64,000 bases of DNA from Epiperipatus broadwayi (GCA_028023455.1 JAQFVV010000072.1:4906214-4970213); one strand, 5' to 3'; positions 1 to 11,574 are shown, counted from the first letter of the stretch. The notes: generated from the sequence alone by a model not told the origin. A program made the numbers and translations.

Positions 1-1575
1 AAAAATGACAGAAATTCGAGCGACTTGAACCATCTTCAAGTTTAAATGAATTCAACACACTAAGAGTTAATAAATGATGACTCATAGTTTTAAAACTTAA
101 TTTTTAAAAAGAAAATTGATTTAGTTATGTAAATTAGCAAGTTTTTTTTTTACAAGCAGAATTAACCAATGAAATCATTAGGTTAGATCATTATAAAAGC
201 AAAGGTTCAATCCAGTCGAGACAGAACACAATATAAGTGGTACAAGTAACAGTAATTTAAAATTTATAATCACTATTTTTTTATTATAACAGTAGTATTT
301 TTTTTAAATTATTATTTTCTCTTAAAAGTGTTTAAAAAGTATAATTTTTATAACTATTTTAAATTATGACTGAATAAAAAAACCAAAAACTCCCTATCAA
401 AGGATTCTGCTTGAAACTTAATTTAAAACTACAAAAATTTTTAGGAAACATGGTAATCATCATTTTAATATTGGGACAATGTACACCAAATGCTGAAGAA
501 TATCCTAAAACAAGACTGGAAATTTATGCAAAAAATTTAAACTTTTTATAAATAACATGCTTAGAATGAATGAACATTTAACTTTAATAACTGAGACTAA
601 TTTGTCAAGAAAGCTTAAGTTAATAAAGAGGAAATGAATATTTTATAAAAAAAATCATTATCATATTAAGTTTGAGAAAAGAAAGAGAAGAGTTAATACT
701 CTGCATTTAAGTTCCAAAACTACATTAAAAATATTTTTCTTTATGACGTGCTTGAGTAACTATTTGTTATATGAATGCTATTAACACATTTTACATTTTA
801 ATTTACTTTTAAATGAGGCATTTATTTATATAGCGCTATGTTTATAAATTATAATAAACTAAAGATCAGCGCATGTATGTTAGCTTGAAAGGCTGATCTT
901 TAGTTTACTTTTAAAGTTTAATCTAAATGGATTTTTACATTTGATAATGATGTATTAAAGAAAAATTTGAAAAATGATTGTTGGATTTTTTTTAAACTTT
1001 TAAAAATAATTATTATTGATAAAATCAATAAATAAACTATATGTTATGAAATGATTTTATCTGGAATAAATGAGCAATAGTATATATGTTTAAAAGATTG
1101 ATATTATTTCAGTTAATGAATGTCTTTGATGATATAGCTGTCATTTTACCTGAAAAATCTCTAGTTAAAAAGTATGTTTTTTAAGGATAAAAGTCTTAAA
1201 TATTTTAAAGAACTACTTACCTTTAGTTTATAAACTAAATGTCTGCAGAATTATGAAGATTTGTTTAAAATTTGATTCTTTTCAAAATGCTTGAAGCAGC
1301 GTATACTAAAAAATAAAATATACTATAATTGGTTAATAGATTAATGCTGGATATATATATGTGATTACAATGAACAAAATTAACCTTCCAACCAAACAGC
1401 ACAAGCCAAAAGATTAATTTCCTTTTATGTAATTCTAATTAGTTTAGAATTCATTTTAATTATTTCAAACAGCTGCTTTCTTTTTTGGAATTGTAACCAG
1501 ATTCAAAAATTAAAAGAAAAAAAACATGCATATAAACAGTATTTTTCTGAAGGTTTGTGATGATGGTGTTCTAGT
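1..1575. other. AT-rich noncoding stretch
   Basis: No open frame with recognisable protein content was seen on either strand. The only structure noticed is the hairpin at 857-905, listed separately. The rest is AT-rich sequence with homopolymer runs. Confidence 0.6.
857..905. repeat. Hairpin related to the 48.4 kb foldback repeat
   Basis: A perfect 14-bp inverted repeat (arms 857-870 and 892-905) encloses a 21-nt loop containing TTAGCTTGAAAG. The same words (AAAGATCAGC, CTTGAAAGGCT) occur in the arms of the foldback element at 48377-48533. A nearby TATAGCGCTATG palindrome recurs near 48595. It is probably an internally deleted member of that MITE-like family. Confidence 0.5.
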
Positions 1576-1610
1576 TGTATTTTTATATTGGACTATTTCC
1601 ATCCTGCCAA

Positions 1611-1679
1611 AGGCTCAGTTGGTTAGAGTGTTACTTTAAAATTCAATAATCAAGAATCTAAGAACCCAGGTTCAAATCC
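1611..1679 (+). repeat. tRNA-like SINE head
   Basis: An A-box-like AGGCTCAGTTGG (1611-1622) and a B-box GGTTCAAATCC (1669-1679) are spaced as in an internal RNA polymerase III promoter. The region between does not fold into a good anticodon arm, so this is a tRNA-derived repeat rather than a tRNA gene. Confidence 0.5.
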
Positions 1680-1751
1680 CATGCTAGTACTGTCACTGGT
1701 TAGGCCAGCAACACCTGAAGAAGAAAAGAGAAAAATACCCCTCGAAACATT

Positions 1752-1835
1752 GTGCATATACTAACCTGTTTGCTGTGATATTACTAACAGTTGGTGCATA
1801 TACTAACCTGTTTGCTGTGATATTACTAATAGTTG
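1752..1835. repeat. Two-copy 42-bp tandem duplication
   Basis: The segment beginning GTGCATATACTAACCTG is repeated with a 42-bp period (1752-1793 and 1794-1835) inside the 352-bp element. The copies are almost identical, so the duplication is recent. Confidence 0.8.
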
Positions 1836-2451
1836 AATACATTTGGAATATTTAAATAAAATTAAACTTTTCTAAAGACATTCAACACACATTTTAGATG
1901 ATGGAAATAGTCCAATATAAAAATACAGATATAAACAATATATCCAAGTGACAAAATGAATTGGGTTTTTTTTCTCCAATTTACCTACAATAAAATTTAT
2001 AAATCAATGCATGTGCTATGTAATGACATAATTCAGCTATTCACCACAAAATTTTTAAGGTGCTTCCATATTTGGTTCATGATTTATGACATAAAATATG
2101 AGTTACTTTTGTATCTTCTTAGAACTAACTTCAATGTTCTCTCTGTGTCCATAGCTTAAAGTTCATACAGTTTAAATCATTTCAAACTATTCACAATCAA
2201 TTTTGTTCAATTTAAAATAAAATTTAATGATGCATGTTATTTACAATGTGAGTTAAAACATGAAACAGAAACATTTCATAACTTATTATCCAGGCAAGCT
2301 AGCATTTTATAATTTTTGTGGTAAATTACTAAACTATTTCCCTATATAACACATGGATTTCAGGGAAGTCTTGAAACAATCAATCAGATATCACCTTTTC
2401 ACTGGCACAGACTATGCAATATAGGCATTTTAAACTTAATTTTAAATACAT

Positions 2452-2880
2452 TATTTTATATAATGAGCATGCCAGTAACTCTTAGCAAACTTTTCAGAAT
2501 ATCCCTATCCTCAGACCGGTTTCTAGCTCTGGCTGTCATCAGTGAAGCATTTCGATATTCAAGCATTAGATTTACAATACCAGGTCAAGCCTAGCACTTT
2601 ATCTAACATTTAGATTTAAAGTACCAGGTCAAGCCCAGCACTTTATCCAATGTTTAATTATTATGTAGAAAATCTGAAATTTTCAGACATCTATATTCTA
2701 CTTAATAGTTAAACATTGATACTTTAAATCTAATGCTTGAATATCCTAGTGCCTCAATGAGGAAAGCCAGAGCTGGTCTAAGGATAGAAATATTCTGAAA
2801 AGCTTGTTAAGAGCTATTGACATGCTCATTATATAACATTTGTAATACAAGCTTATTAAATTAAGTCATGTGATATATGA
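2452..2880. mobile_element. Hammerhead-bearing repeat, subfamily A, foldback copy
   Basis: The left half (2458-2580) and right half (about 2700-2835) form a long imperfect inverted repeat, both starting with an ATGAGCATG-like end. The left half carries a hammerhead motif on the minus strand; the right half carries a decayed plus-strand counterpart near 2752-2790. The internal block AATCTGAAATTTTCAGACAT is shared with the repeats at 61.1 kb and 47.4 kb, linking the three. No protein is encoded. It resembles a nonautonomous Penelope-type or retrozyme unit, but this is inferred from ribozyme and layout only. Confidence 0.6.
2497..2560 (-). ncRNA. Hammerhead ribozyme motif (subfamily A)
   Basis: On the minus strand the core reads CTGATGA (2536-2542), a stem II region, then GAAAC (2519-2523), the palindrome ACCGGT (2515-2520) as a minimal stem III, and C (2514) at the cleavage position. 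Stem I pairs in two parts: an inner five pairs next to the core and an outer perfect 7-bp helix (2497-2503 with 2554-2560), separated by an internal loop as in type I hammerheads. Stem II is partly decayed, so activity of this copy is uncertain. Confidence 0.7.
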
Positions 2881-3726
2881 CTTGATTTCCTTGCAATGCG
2901 TTATTTTGTATTTAAATTCAAAATAATAAAAAGTTGTATAGTAATCTTGTAAAAATATACAGGCTTTTAAAATCAAAACTTAATAAAATAAGTATTATTT
3001 AACTATTTTACATTTTAAATGCAGAATGAAACCAAAACAAAGCAATATGAAAAATATACAAAGCAATTCTTACAGACTCTCTTATTTGGGTTTAATTCTT
3101 GCAAAATTATCTATTATTTTAATTATAATGTTAATAAAAAAAAACAAGATTCATTTTTTAGTGAGAAGATGTCACTTTAAACGAATGGGCGAAGGGACAT
3201 CACATTTTCCTAGCTAGTATTGGCTAATAGAACATTCTTACATCAGTTTATAATGTTACATTTTCTGGCTCAGCATATATAAAACAAAGTAATAATCAAT
3301 GCTATATTCAGGGCCAGTAGAAGATGGTAAGATAAGAAAAAATGAGGGTGTCGATACAAGAGGAGCATGGAAGCATGCAGAATTAAGAACAAATTTATTT
3401 TTGTTCTGTTATGAAAATTAACTATTATGGCTTGATTTATTATTTTTACAAAATAAAGAAATATAAATATATTAAAATAAATAATCATTTCTTAAAATGT
3501 GATTTGTCAATTATAATTTCCAATAGTTTGATTTTTTATTAAGATATTCTCAGTTATGTCTTCTTACACTGGGTTTACATGATCCATATTTCAAATCACA
3601 TAGATATGTGATGCGAAAATGGAAATTAACATCCATGTCATATATATATATATATTGTAACGGTTGATTATTTGAAAGATTGAAAATTGTGTTTTTTATT
3701 TGTTTTAAAGTTTTTTCCAGTTTGTT
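2881..3726. other. AT-rich noncoding stretch before the LINE
   Basis: No convincing gene was seen. Two short open frames (3026-3217 + and 3270-3488 -) have low-complexity composition and no recognisable domain. A short TA microsatellite lies around 3641-3656. Confidence 0.6.
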
Positions 3727-4110
3727 ATTTATATATATAGAAATTTTTTTAAAAAGTTATTATTTATTTTTTGTTTTGTTTTATTATTTATATATTGTTA
3801 TTTTATATATAGAATTATTATTATTTTTTATTTTTAAAAAGTTATTTTGTTGATTAGTTTTTTGTAAATTTGTTATTAAAAGATTTACTTTTAAGAAAAA
3901 TATAACGTTCGAAAAACGTTATTTATATATAGAAATTTTTTAAAAAAGTTATTATTTATTTTTTGTTTTGTTTTATTTATATATTGTTATTTTATATATA
4001 GAATTATTATTATTTTTTTATTTTTAAAAGTTATTTTGTTGATTAGCTTTTTTGTAAATTTGTTATTAAAAGATTTACTTTTAAGAAAAATATAACGTTC
4101 GAAAAACGTA
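3727..4110 (+). repeat. Two ~190-bp tandem monomers, LINE 5' UTR
   Basis: Two nearly identical units (about 3727-3917 and 3918-4109) directly precede ORF1. Each ends with the inverted motif AACGTTCGAAAAACGTT or a close match. Tandem 5' monomers are known to act as promoter units in some LINEs; here the promoter role is inferred from position. Confidence 0.75.
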
Positions 4111-4121
4111 AAATAAAAAAA

Positions 4122-5039
4122 ATGGATTATATTTGTATTTCAAAATGTTTATATAATCGGGAAAAGGAAATTAAGCATGCTGTTGTAGAATGTACTATAT
4201 GTGATGGGGTATATCACTTGAAATGTTTAAATAAGACTAGAAAGGATGTAAATGGTTTATGGTTATGCAGTCAGTGTATTAATATGATAAAAGAGGTGAG
4301 AAAGTGTTTTCAAAGTGTAGATAGTCGAAGAATAGTGGGTGGAGAAAGTAATAGTGTAATGGAGATGATTAGTCAAAGAATAAATAAGATAGAGGAAGAA
4401 TTGAAGGATGTAGAAGTAAAATTAAAATCATTAGAGATAAAATGTGAGGAGATAAAGGAATTATTGAGTAGGAATGATAAGGAAGAAATAGATAAGGAGG
4501 ACCAGAAGGTATTAGAAAATGTTATAGATAGAGCAGAAAAAGTAGATTATGAAACAGTATTGATAGGAGATTCACTAATTAGAGAATGTGGGGATATAAT
4601 AGCAAGGGAAAATAGAAGTAGGTATGTAAGAGTATGTTTGCCTGGAGCTAGAATTAGGGATGTAGCAGATAAAATTAAAAAACAAGGTAGTAGAGATGTA
4701 TATGTCATGGTGGGGACTAATAATTTATTAGAATCATCAGAGAGAATAATGGATGAGTATGTAGATTTGATTAGGAATTTGATTATGATTAAAGGAAGAG
4801 TAGGAATAGTTGGATTATTACCAAGGTTTGACAAGAGTTATTTGTTAGATAGGGCATGTTCTATAAATGAGAGATTGAAAAAATTGTGTGAGAGAAATAA
4901 TGTTATGTTTGTGGATATGTGGGATTGTTTTATTGGAAAGAGAGAGTTATATAGTAAAGATGGGTTGCATTTAGGAAAACAAGGAAGTGAAGTTTTAGGG
5001 AGTTTGATTTATAAAGAATTTTTTTCGGGAAACTTATAA
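4122..5039 (+). CDS. LINE ORF1: PHD finger, coiled coil, SGNH-hydrolase-like domain
   Basis: This 305-residue protein starts at the first ATG after the 5' monomers. Residues 5-52 hold a complete C4HC3 PHD-finger pattern (C5, C9, C24, C27, H32, C35, C49, C52, with W47 before the last pair). Residues about 75-125 are Glu/Lys/Leu-rich and predicted to form a coiled coil. The rest resembles an SGNH/GDSL hydrolase: GDS near residue 150 (nucleophile Ser), GTNN near 198 and DGLH near 280 (Asp-His pair). In LINEs such proteins are thought to bind the RNA or multimerise with it, and the esterase-like domain may contact lipids or chromatin. The frame is intact, and ORF2 begins 97 bases downstream. It is a transposon gene rather than a host PHD gene. 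Confidence 0.88.
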   Translation: MDYICISKCLYNREKEIKHAVVECTICDGVYHLKCLNKTRKDVNGLWLCSQCINMIKEVRKCFQSVDSRRIVGGESNSVMEMISQRINKIEEELKDVEVKLKSLEIKCEEIKELLSRNDKEEIDKEDQKVLENVIDRAEKVDYETVLIGDSLIRECGDIIARENRSRYVRVCLPGARIRDVADKIKKQGSRDVYVMVGTNNLLESSERIMDEYVDLIRNLIMIKGRVGIVGLLPRFDKSYLLDRACSINERLKKLCERNNVMFVDMWDCFIGKRELYSKDGLHLGKQGSEVLGSLIYKEFFSGNL

Positions 5040-5135
5040 AGGGGGGGTGGGTTTTTAAATTGTAATATTATTAAAAAGAATGGATGGAATATAAAAAGTA
5101 AGCAAAAGGAATTTGATTTTGATATAAATATAGAT

Positions 5136-8100
5136 ATGGAGAAGGAATGGGTTTGTAAAATTAATGGTAAGAAAGTAATTTATAAATGTAATGGAGAAGA
5201 AAGAATTAAAAGAATTTATAAAAGAGTAGTTAGGAAAGAAGAAATTGTTAAAATTGGGTTTTTGAATATGCAAGGTGGTAGGAAACCAGAAAAGTGGATG
5301 GAATTAAATAAAACAATTGAAAATGAAGAGCTTGAGGTATTAGCAGTAGTGGAAACACATTTAAGAGAAGAAGAAGAAGAACCTATTTTGGAACAGTTGG
5401 TATGGCAGGGTATAAATAGAAAAGAAAAAAAAAAGGGTGGTGGTATAGGTGTTATATCAAAAAAATATTTAAATATTGTTAAATGTCAAGAACACTTGTG
5501 GTTTGAAATAAGGTTGGGTAGACAAGAATGGATGGTGGCTATAGTTTATATAGCTACTGGAGATAGTCAAATTATATTGGAGTGGAATAGTAACATATAC
5601 GAATGTTTAGTTAAGGATATACAAAGTTTTAAAGAAAAGGGGAAGAGAATAATGGTTATAGGGGATATGAATGGACATATTGAAGAAATTGATGATGTAG
5701 ATAATAAAAATGGACAGCTTTTGAAGAATTTTTGTCAGAAAGTGAATTTGAGTATTGGAAATTTATTAAATATTTATGAGGGACAATACACATGGTCCAG
5801 AAATAATATATTTCACACAATAGATTATGTATTGGTAGAGAAAGAGGGAATAAATAAAATACAGAAAATTAAGGTATTTGATAATGAAAAAAAAGTATGC
5901 ACTAGTGATCATAATTTCATTGTAATTGAAATGGTTAGTAATGTGATGGAGAATAGAAATAAAAGTAGAAATAATAGTGAAAGATGTGGATGGAGAGTGA
6001 ATGATAAGAATAAGTTGGAAGAGTATAAAATACAAGTTGAAGAAATAATGGAAGAGTGGGTTGGGGATGAGTATAAGGATTGGTGTAAGGAAGTAGAAAA
6101 AGTTGCAAATAGGGTTTTAGGTGAGAATATTGAAAAGAATAAAATTAATAAAAAAATTAAAATTAGTAAAAGTGTAAAAGAAAGGAAAGAAGCATGTAGA
6201 GAATATAAGTGTGCTATTAAGAATAAGGAAAGTGAAAAAGATATTAATGCTAAATGGGAAAAGTACTTAGAAAAGAAGAAGTTGGCTAAAATAGATATTT
6301 ATAGAGAGAGAATGAAATTGAATAGTAAATTGTTGGAGGATATTAAAAAAGTGGAAGAGATGGAAGTAAAAAATTTTGGAATTATATTAAAAGGAGAAAT
6401 GTAGGGGAGAGAGAGTTAGTATTACTAGATGATGAGGGAACTGAGTGTAGTTCTAGAGAAGATTTAGAGAGAATCTTAAATAGTTATGTAATGAATATAG
6501 AAAAGATGTTAGATGTGAATGATAGAATGTTAGAAAATATGAAAGAATATAGTAATGGGAATATTAGTTTTTCAGAAAATGAACTAAATGAGGTAGAGAA
6601 GAAATTGAAAAGTGGGAAGGCAAGAGGTTTAGATGGATGGGCAGCAGAGATGGTAATGAATTTAGGATATAGGGCAAAAGTAAAGTTATTATCCTGTTTT
6701 AATAAAATGGCACAGAATAGAGTTTTCCCAAGTAGTTGGAGTAATACAAGAGTAAGGTTATTATTTAAAGGAAAGGGTAAGGATCATAGAAAGTTGAATA
6801 ATTATAGACCGATAGCGGTAACATCAGTTTTATATAAAGTTTTCTCGTATATGGTGGCTAGTAAAGTTGTAAAATGGATGGAAGGGAATAATGTAGTGGG
6901 TGAAATGCAAGGAGGTTTTAGATTAGATAGGCGTATAGGAGATAGTTTATTTGTAGTTACACAACTTATGGATATGAGTAGGAATGCAGATAAACAGTTA
7001 TATATGAGTTTTATAGATATAGAGAAGGCATATGATAGAGTAAATAGAAATAGATTATGGATAAGTTTAGCAAATTTGGGAATGGATGAAGCTTTAATAG
7101 ATATTATTAAGAAATTATATGAAAATAATTATTATATATATCAATTAGAGAATATAGAATCAATTAAAGTTAAAAATGGTGTGGGACTAAGGCAAGGATG
7201 CCCTATGTCACCTATTTTGTTTGTGTTGTATTTGAGTGAAATGGAAAGAGCAATAGAAAGATTAGGAAGAGGGATAGAGATACCGTTAATAGGTAGTAAG
7301 GGAGTATATATTTTGTCAGGTCTTTTTTTTGCAGATGATATATTTTTGTGTGCAGAAAAAAGAGAAGATATGGAAGTTATGTTGAGGACATGTGCAAGGG
7401 TGGGTAAAGAGATGGGGATTAAATTTAGTGAAGAAAAATCAAATATAATGATGGTTAATACTGAGGAAAGAGAAGATGTAGAATTTTTATTGGGAGATAT
7501 TAAGTTAAGTGTGGTGAATAGATATAGTTATTTGGGAATTATTTTAAGTAATCAGAAAAATTATTTGGATGAATGGGAGAAAAAATTGATAAATGAAGCA
7601 AAGAAAAGAAAGGGATTGATAAAGAAATTAACAGTATTTTCATATAATAAATATGATGTAGCTAGAATTATATGGAAAGGAGTTGCAGTAGCAGGGTTAA
7701 CATATGGTAATGATGCATTATATGTTAGTAAAAAGATATTAGATTATTTAGAAAAAGCTCAAAGGGAAGTAGGAAGACATGCATTGGATGCAGAAGTATG
7801 GACAGCAAGGGAGGCAATTCAAGGAGAAATGGGATGGTCAAGTTTTCATATGAGAGATGCAAAAAGTAAAATGAAAATGTTTGGTAGATTGCAGTTTATG
7901 GATAATAAAAGAATAGCTAAAATAGTATTTAATTGGGTTATGAGTAAAGGGCAGGTAACAAGATGGGTGAGAAAGGTAATGCGGTATGCAAAAGATTTGG
8001 ATAAAGAATTTATATCAGTATATTTGTACAAAAGATGGGATGATTGTGTTAAGAGGATTATTGAGTGTTATAGTAGTAAGGAATGGGATAAAAGAATAAA

Positions 8101-8554
8101 TTTATTAATAAAGACTAGGGAGTTAGAGAGATGGAGAAATAGTATGGAGAGTAAAAAGAGTTTAAATATATATAGAAATAAACAGAATATTAGGTGTGAG
8201 TTAATATATGATAATAGTAAGGAAAGTAGTTTATTGTTTAAGGCTCGAACGGGATCTTTAGCTACAAAAGAATATACATGTAAATGGAAAAATATGGGTG
8301 ATTTATTTTGTAAATTATGTAAGGAAGGAATTGAAAATATTAGGCATTTGTTAATTGAATGTAAATGTTTGAAAACAGAAAGGGTACATATAATGAAGTT
8401 GTGGAAAAATAAATATGAAAAGAGTGATTATACAGAAAGTGAATTATTGGTTTTTATGCTGGGTTTGGGAAAAGATAAGGGGGATTTAGATATAAAGGTT
8501 ATAGAGTTGACAAAAATTATGTTGTGGAAATGGGATAGAGCAGATTATGGGTAA
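5136..8554 (+). pseudogene. LINE ORF2: endonuclease, reverse transcriptase, zinc knuckle; one frameshift
   Basis: The amino-terminal open part (5136-6404) is an apurinic-like endonuclease: VVETH near residue 71, GDMNGH near 175 and SDHN near 256 supply the usual metal and catalytic residues. The second open part (6491-8554) is the reverse transcriptase: LNNYRPIAVTS, FIDIEKAYDR (catalytic Asp), LRQGCPMSP and FADD near residue 280 of that part. A C-x2-C...H-x4-C knuckle (CKLC through HLLIEC) lies near 8309-8360. Comparison with copy 3 (9076-11574) shows that a one-base deletion at about 6345 causes the break; the frame is otherwise continuous. This copy could not make a full protein without frameshifting. 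The protein normally nicks target DNA and copies its own RNA there. Confidence 0.88.
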
Positions 8555-8671
8555 ATTTAGAGTGGGGAATGTAAAAGAAAGTGGCTAACAGGTTTATCTG
8601 GGCATAATTGCTGAGATATTCTTGACTTCGTTTAAGGAGAAGCCATAATACATCACATCACATCACATCAC

Positions 8672-9078
8672 AGAGAATATACAAGTAAATGGAAAAAAAT
8701 GGGTGATTTATTTTGTAAATTATGTAAGGAAGGAATAGAAACTATTAGGCATTTGTTAATTGAATGTAAATGCTTAGGAAAACAGAAAGGGTACATATAA
8801 TGAAGTTATAGGGAAAAAAATGGGCTATGAAAGAAAGTGATTATATAGAAAGTGAAATTATTGGTTTTTATACAGGGTTTGGGAAAAGATATAAGAGGGA
8901 ATTTAGATATAAAGGTTATAGAGTTGACAATAGATTATGGTGTGGAAATGGGAAGGAGCAGAATATGGAAAAATTTAGAGTGGGGTATGAAAAATAAAGT
9001 GGCTAACAGGTTTATCTGTGTATAATTGCTGAGATATTCTTGACTTCGTTTAAGGAGAAGCCACAATACATCACATGG
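8672..9078 (+). pseudogene. 5'-truncated LINE fragment (copy 2)
   Basis: This begins inside the zinc-knuckle region of ORF2 (matching copy 1 from about 8267) and runs through the same 3' UTR to a short ATACATCACATGG tail. Several small insertions disrupt the frame. It abuts the TCACA tail of copy 1 with no spacer. It is a typical dead-on-arrival product of incomplete reverse transcription. Confidence 0.85.
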
Positions 9079-11574
9079 TTTAGTTGAGAATATGCAGAAG
9101 AATAAAAGTAATAAAAAAATGAGAGTTAGTGTGCTATTAAGAACAAAGAAAGTGAAAACAATATTAATGCTAAATGGGGAAAGTACTTAGAAAAGAAGAA
9201 GTTGGCTAAAATGGATAATTATAGAGAGAGAATGAAGTTGAATAGTAAATTGTTGGAGGATATTAATAAAAGTGGAAGAGATGGGTGTAAAAAATTTTGG
9301 AATTACATTAAAAGGAGAAATATAGGGGAAAGAGAGATAATAGTAATAGATGATGAGGGAATAGAGTGTAGCTCTAGAGAAGAGGTAAAGAGAATCTTAA
9401 ATAGATATGTAATGGATATAGAAAAGATGTTAGATGTGAAGGACTTAGTGATAGAAAGCATGAAAGCAGTTAGTAATGGGAATATTAGGTTCACAAAAAA
9501 TGAACTGAATGAGGCAGGGAAGAGATTGAAAAGTGGAAGAGTGAGAGGTTTAGATGGATGGGCAGCAGAGATGGTAATGAATTTAGGGCATAGAGCAAAA
9601 GCAAAGTTATTATCATGTTTTAATAAGATGGCACAGAAGAGAGTTTTTCCGGCTAGTTGGAGTAATACAAGAATAATATTATTATTTAAAGGAAAGGGTA
9701 AGGATCGTAGAAAGTTAAATAATTATAGACCGATAGCGGTAACATCAGTTTTATATAAAGTTTTCTCATATATGGTAGCTGGAAGAGTTGTAAAATGGAT
9801 GGAAGATAATAATGTAGTGGGGGAAATGCAAGGAGGTTTTAGGTCAGATAAGCATATAGGAGATAGTTTGTTTGTAGTTACACAACTTATGGAGATGAGT
9901 AGGAATTCAGGTAGATCGTTATATATGAGTTTTATAGATATAGAGAAAGCATATGATAGAGTAAATAGAAATAGATTATGGGTAAGGTTAGCAAATTTGG
10001 GAATGGATGAAGCTTTAGTAAATATTATTAAGAAATTATATGAAAATAATTATTATACTTATCAATTAGGGGATATAGAATCAGTTAGAGTTAAAAATGG
10101 GATTGGATTAAGGCAAGGATGCCCTATGCCACCTATTTTGTTTTTGTTGTATTTGAGTGAAATGGAGAAAGCAATAGAAAGACTAGGAAGAGGGGTAGAG
10201 ACAAGGGAGTATATACTTTTTTGGGTCTTTTTTTGCGGATATCTTTTTGTGTGCAGAAAGAAGAGAAGATATGGAAATTATGTTGAGGACATGTGCAAGG
10301 GTGGGTAAAGAGATGGGGATTAAATTTAGTGAAGAAAAATCAAATATAATGATGGTTAATACTGGGGAAAGAGAAGATGTAGAATTTTTATTGGGGGATA
10401 TAAAGTTAAGTGTGGTGGATAGATATAAATATTTGGGAATCATCTTATGCAATCAGGAAAATTGCTTGGATGAATGGGAGAAAAAATTGGTAAATGAAGC
10501 AAAGAAAAGAAAGGGTTTGGTAAAGAAACTAACAGTATTTTCCTATAATAAATATGATGTAGCTAGAATTGTATGGAAGGGAGTTGCAGTAGCAAGGTTA
10601 ACATATGGTAATGATGCATTACGTGTTAGTAAAAGGGTTTAGATTATTTAAAGGAAGTACAAAGGGAAATAGGAAGACATGCAATAGATGCAGAGATGTG
10701 GACAGCAAAGGAGGCAATTCAAAGAGAAATGGGATGGTCAGTTTTTATATGAGAGATTCAAAAAGTAAAATGAAAATGTTTGGTAGGTTGCAGTTTATGG
10801 ATAGTAAAAGAATAGCCCAAATAGTGTTTAATTGGGTTATGAGTAAAGGGCAGGTAACAAGATGGGTGAGAAAGGTAATGTGGTATGCAAAAGATTTGGA
10901 TAAAGAATTTATATCAGCATACTTGTATAAAAGGTGGGATGATTGTGTTAGGAGGATTGTTGAGTGTTATAGTGGTAAGGAATGGGATAAAAGAATAGAA
11001 GCATTAATAAAAAATAGGGAGTTGGAGAGATGGAGAACTAGTATGGAGGGTAAGAAGAGTTTAAATATATATAAAAGTAAACGGAATATTGGATGCGAGT
11101 TAATTTATGATAATAGTAAGGAAAGTAGTTTATTGTTTAAGGCTCGAACGGGATCTTTAGCAACAAGAGAATATACATGTAAATGGAAAACCATGGGTGA
11201 TTTAGTGTGCAAATTGTGTAAGGAAGGTATAGAAAATATTAGGCATCTGTTGATTGAATGTAAATGCTTGAAAGCAGAAACGGTACAGATAATAAAGTTA
11301 TGGGAGAATAGGTATGAACAAAGTGACTATACAGAAAGTGAGTTATTGGATTTTATGCTGGGTTTGCGAAAAGATAAGGGGGATTTAGATATAAAGGCCA
11401 TAGAGTTGACAAACATTATGTTGTGGAAATGGGATGGGGCAGAGTATGGGAAGACTTAGAATGGGGAATGGAAAATAAAGTGGCTAACAGGTTCATCTGG
11501 GTATAATTCCTGAGGTATTCTTGACTTCATTTTAGGAGAAGCCAAAATACATCACATCACATCACATCACATGG
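9076..11574 (+). pseudogene. 5'-truncated LINE, late endonuclease linker to 3' end (copy 3)
   Basis: This starts at a point equivalent to about 6112 of copy 1 and ends in the longest tail of the array (about 11549-11574). Open stretches are 9202-10308, 10247-10642 and 10605-11459. Frameshifts lie near 10210-10250, 10640 and 10740. Around 10236 the reverse-transcriptase FADD motif has lost one Asp codon by a 3-nt deletion, and a nearby segment is also missing, so the enzyme would be inactive even if the frame were intact. The linker near 9110-9140 carries an internal deletion relative to copy 1. Confidence 0.85.

Larger units (their letters stand above)
1576..1927. mobile_element. 352-bp element with perfect 28-bp terminal inverted repeats
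   Basis: Positions 1576-1603 and 1900-1927 are perfect reverse complements. Between them lie a tRNA-like segment (1611-1679), a CTGAAGA...CGAAAC stretch resembling a decayed hammerhead core (1715-1748) and a 42-bp tandem duplication (1752-1835). No target-site duplication was recognised. It may be a composite: a tRNA-derived or hammerhead-derived element between inverted ends, or a nonautonomous DNA transposon that captured a SINE. Confidence 0.55.
3727..8671 (+). mobile_element. Near-full-length two-ORF non-LTR retrotransposon (copy 1)
   Basis: The order is 5' monomers, ORF1 (4122-5039), ORF2 (5136-8554), a short 3' UTR, and a (TCACA)n tail at about 8650-8671. PHD finger plus SGNH hydrolase in ORF1 is known from CR1/L2-type LINEs. 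The ORF2 carboxy-terminal zinc knuckle and pentanucleotide tail mean the clade should be set by phylogeny. One single-base deletion near 6345 breaks ORF2; otherwise the copy looks young. Two more copies follow head to tail. Confidence 0.9.

Noticed and set aside
1752-1835. CRISPR-like repeat
   Set aside because: Only two adjacent copies without spacers, in an animal genome.
4122-5039. Host gene encoding a PHD-finger protein
   Set aside because: It sits between LINE 5' monomers and an endonuclease/reverse-transcriptase ORF, and the PHD plus SGNH combination is known for LINE ORF1.
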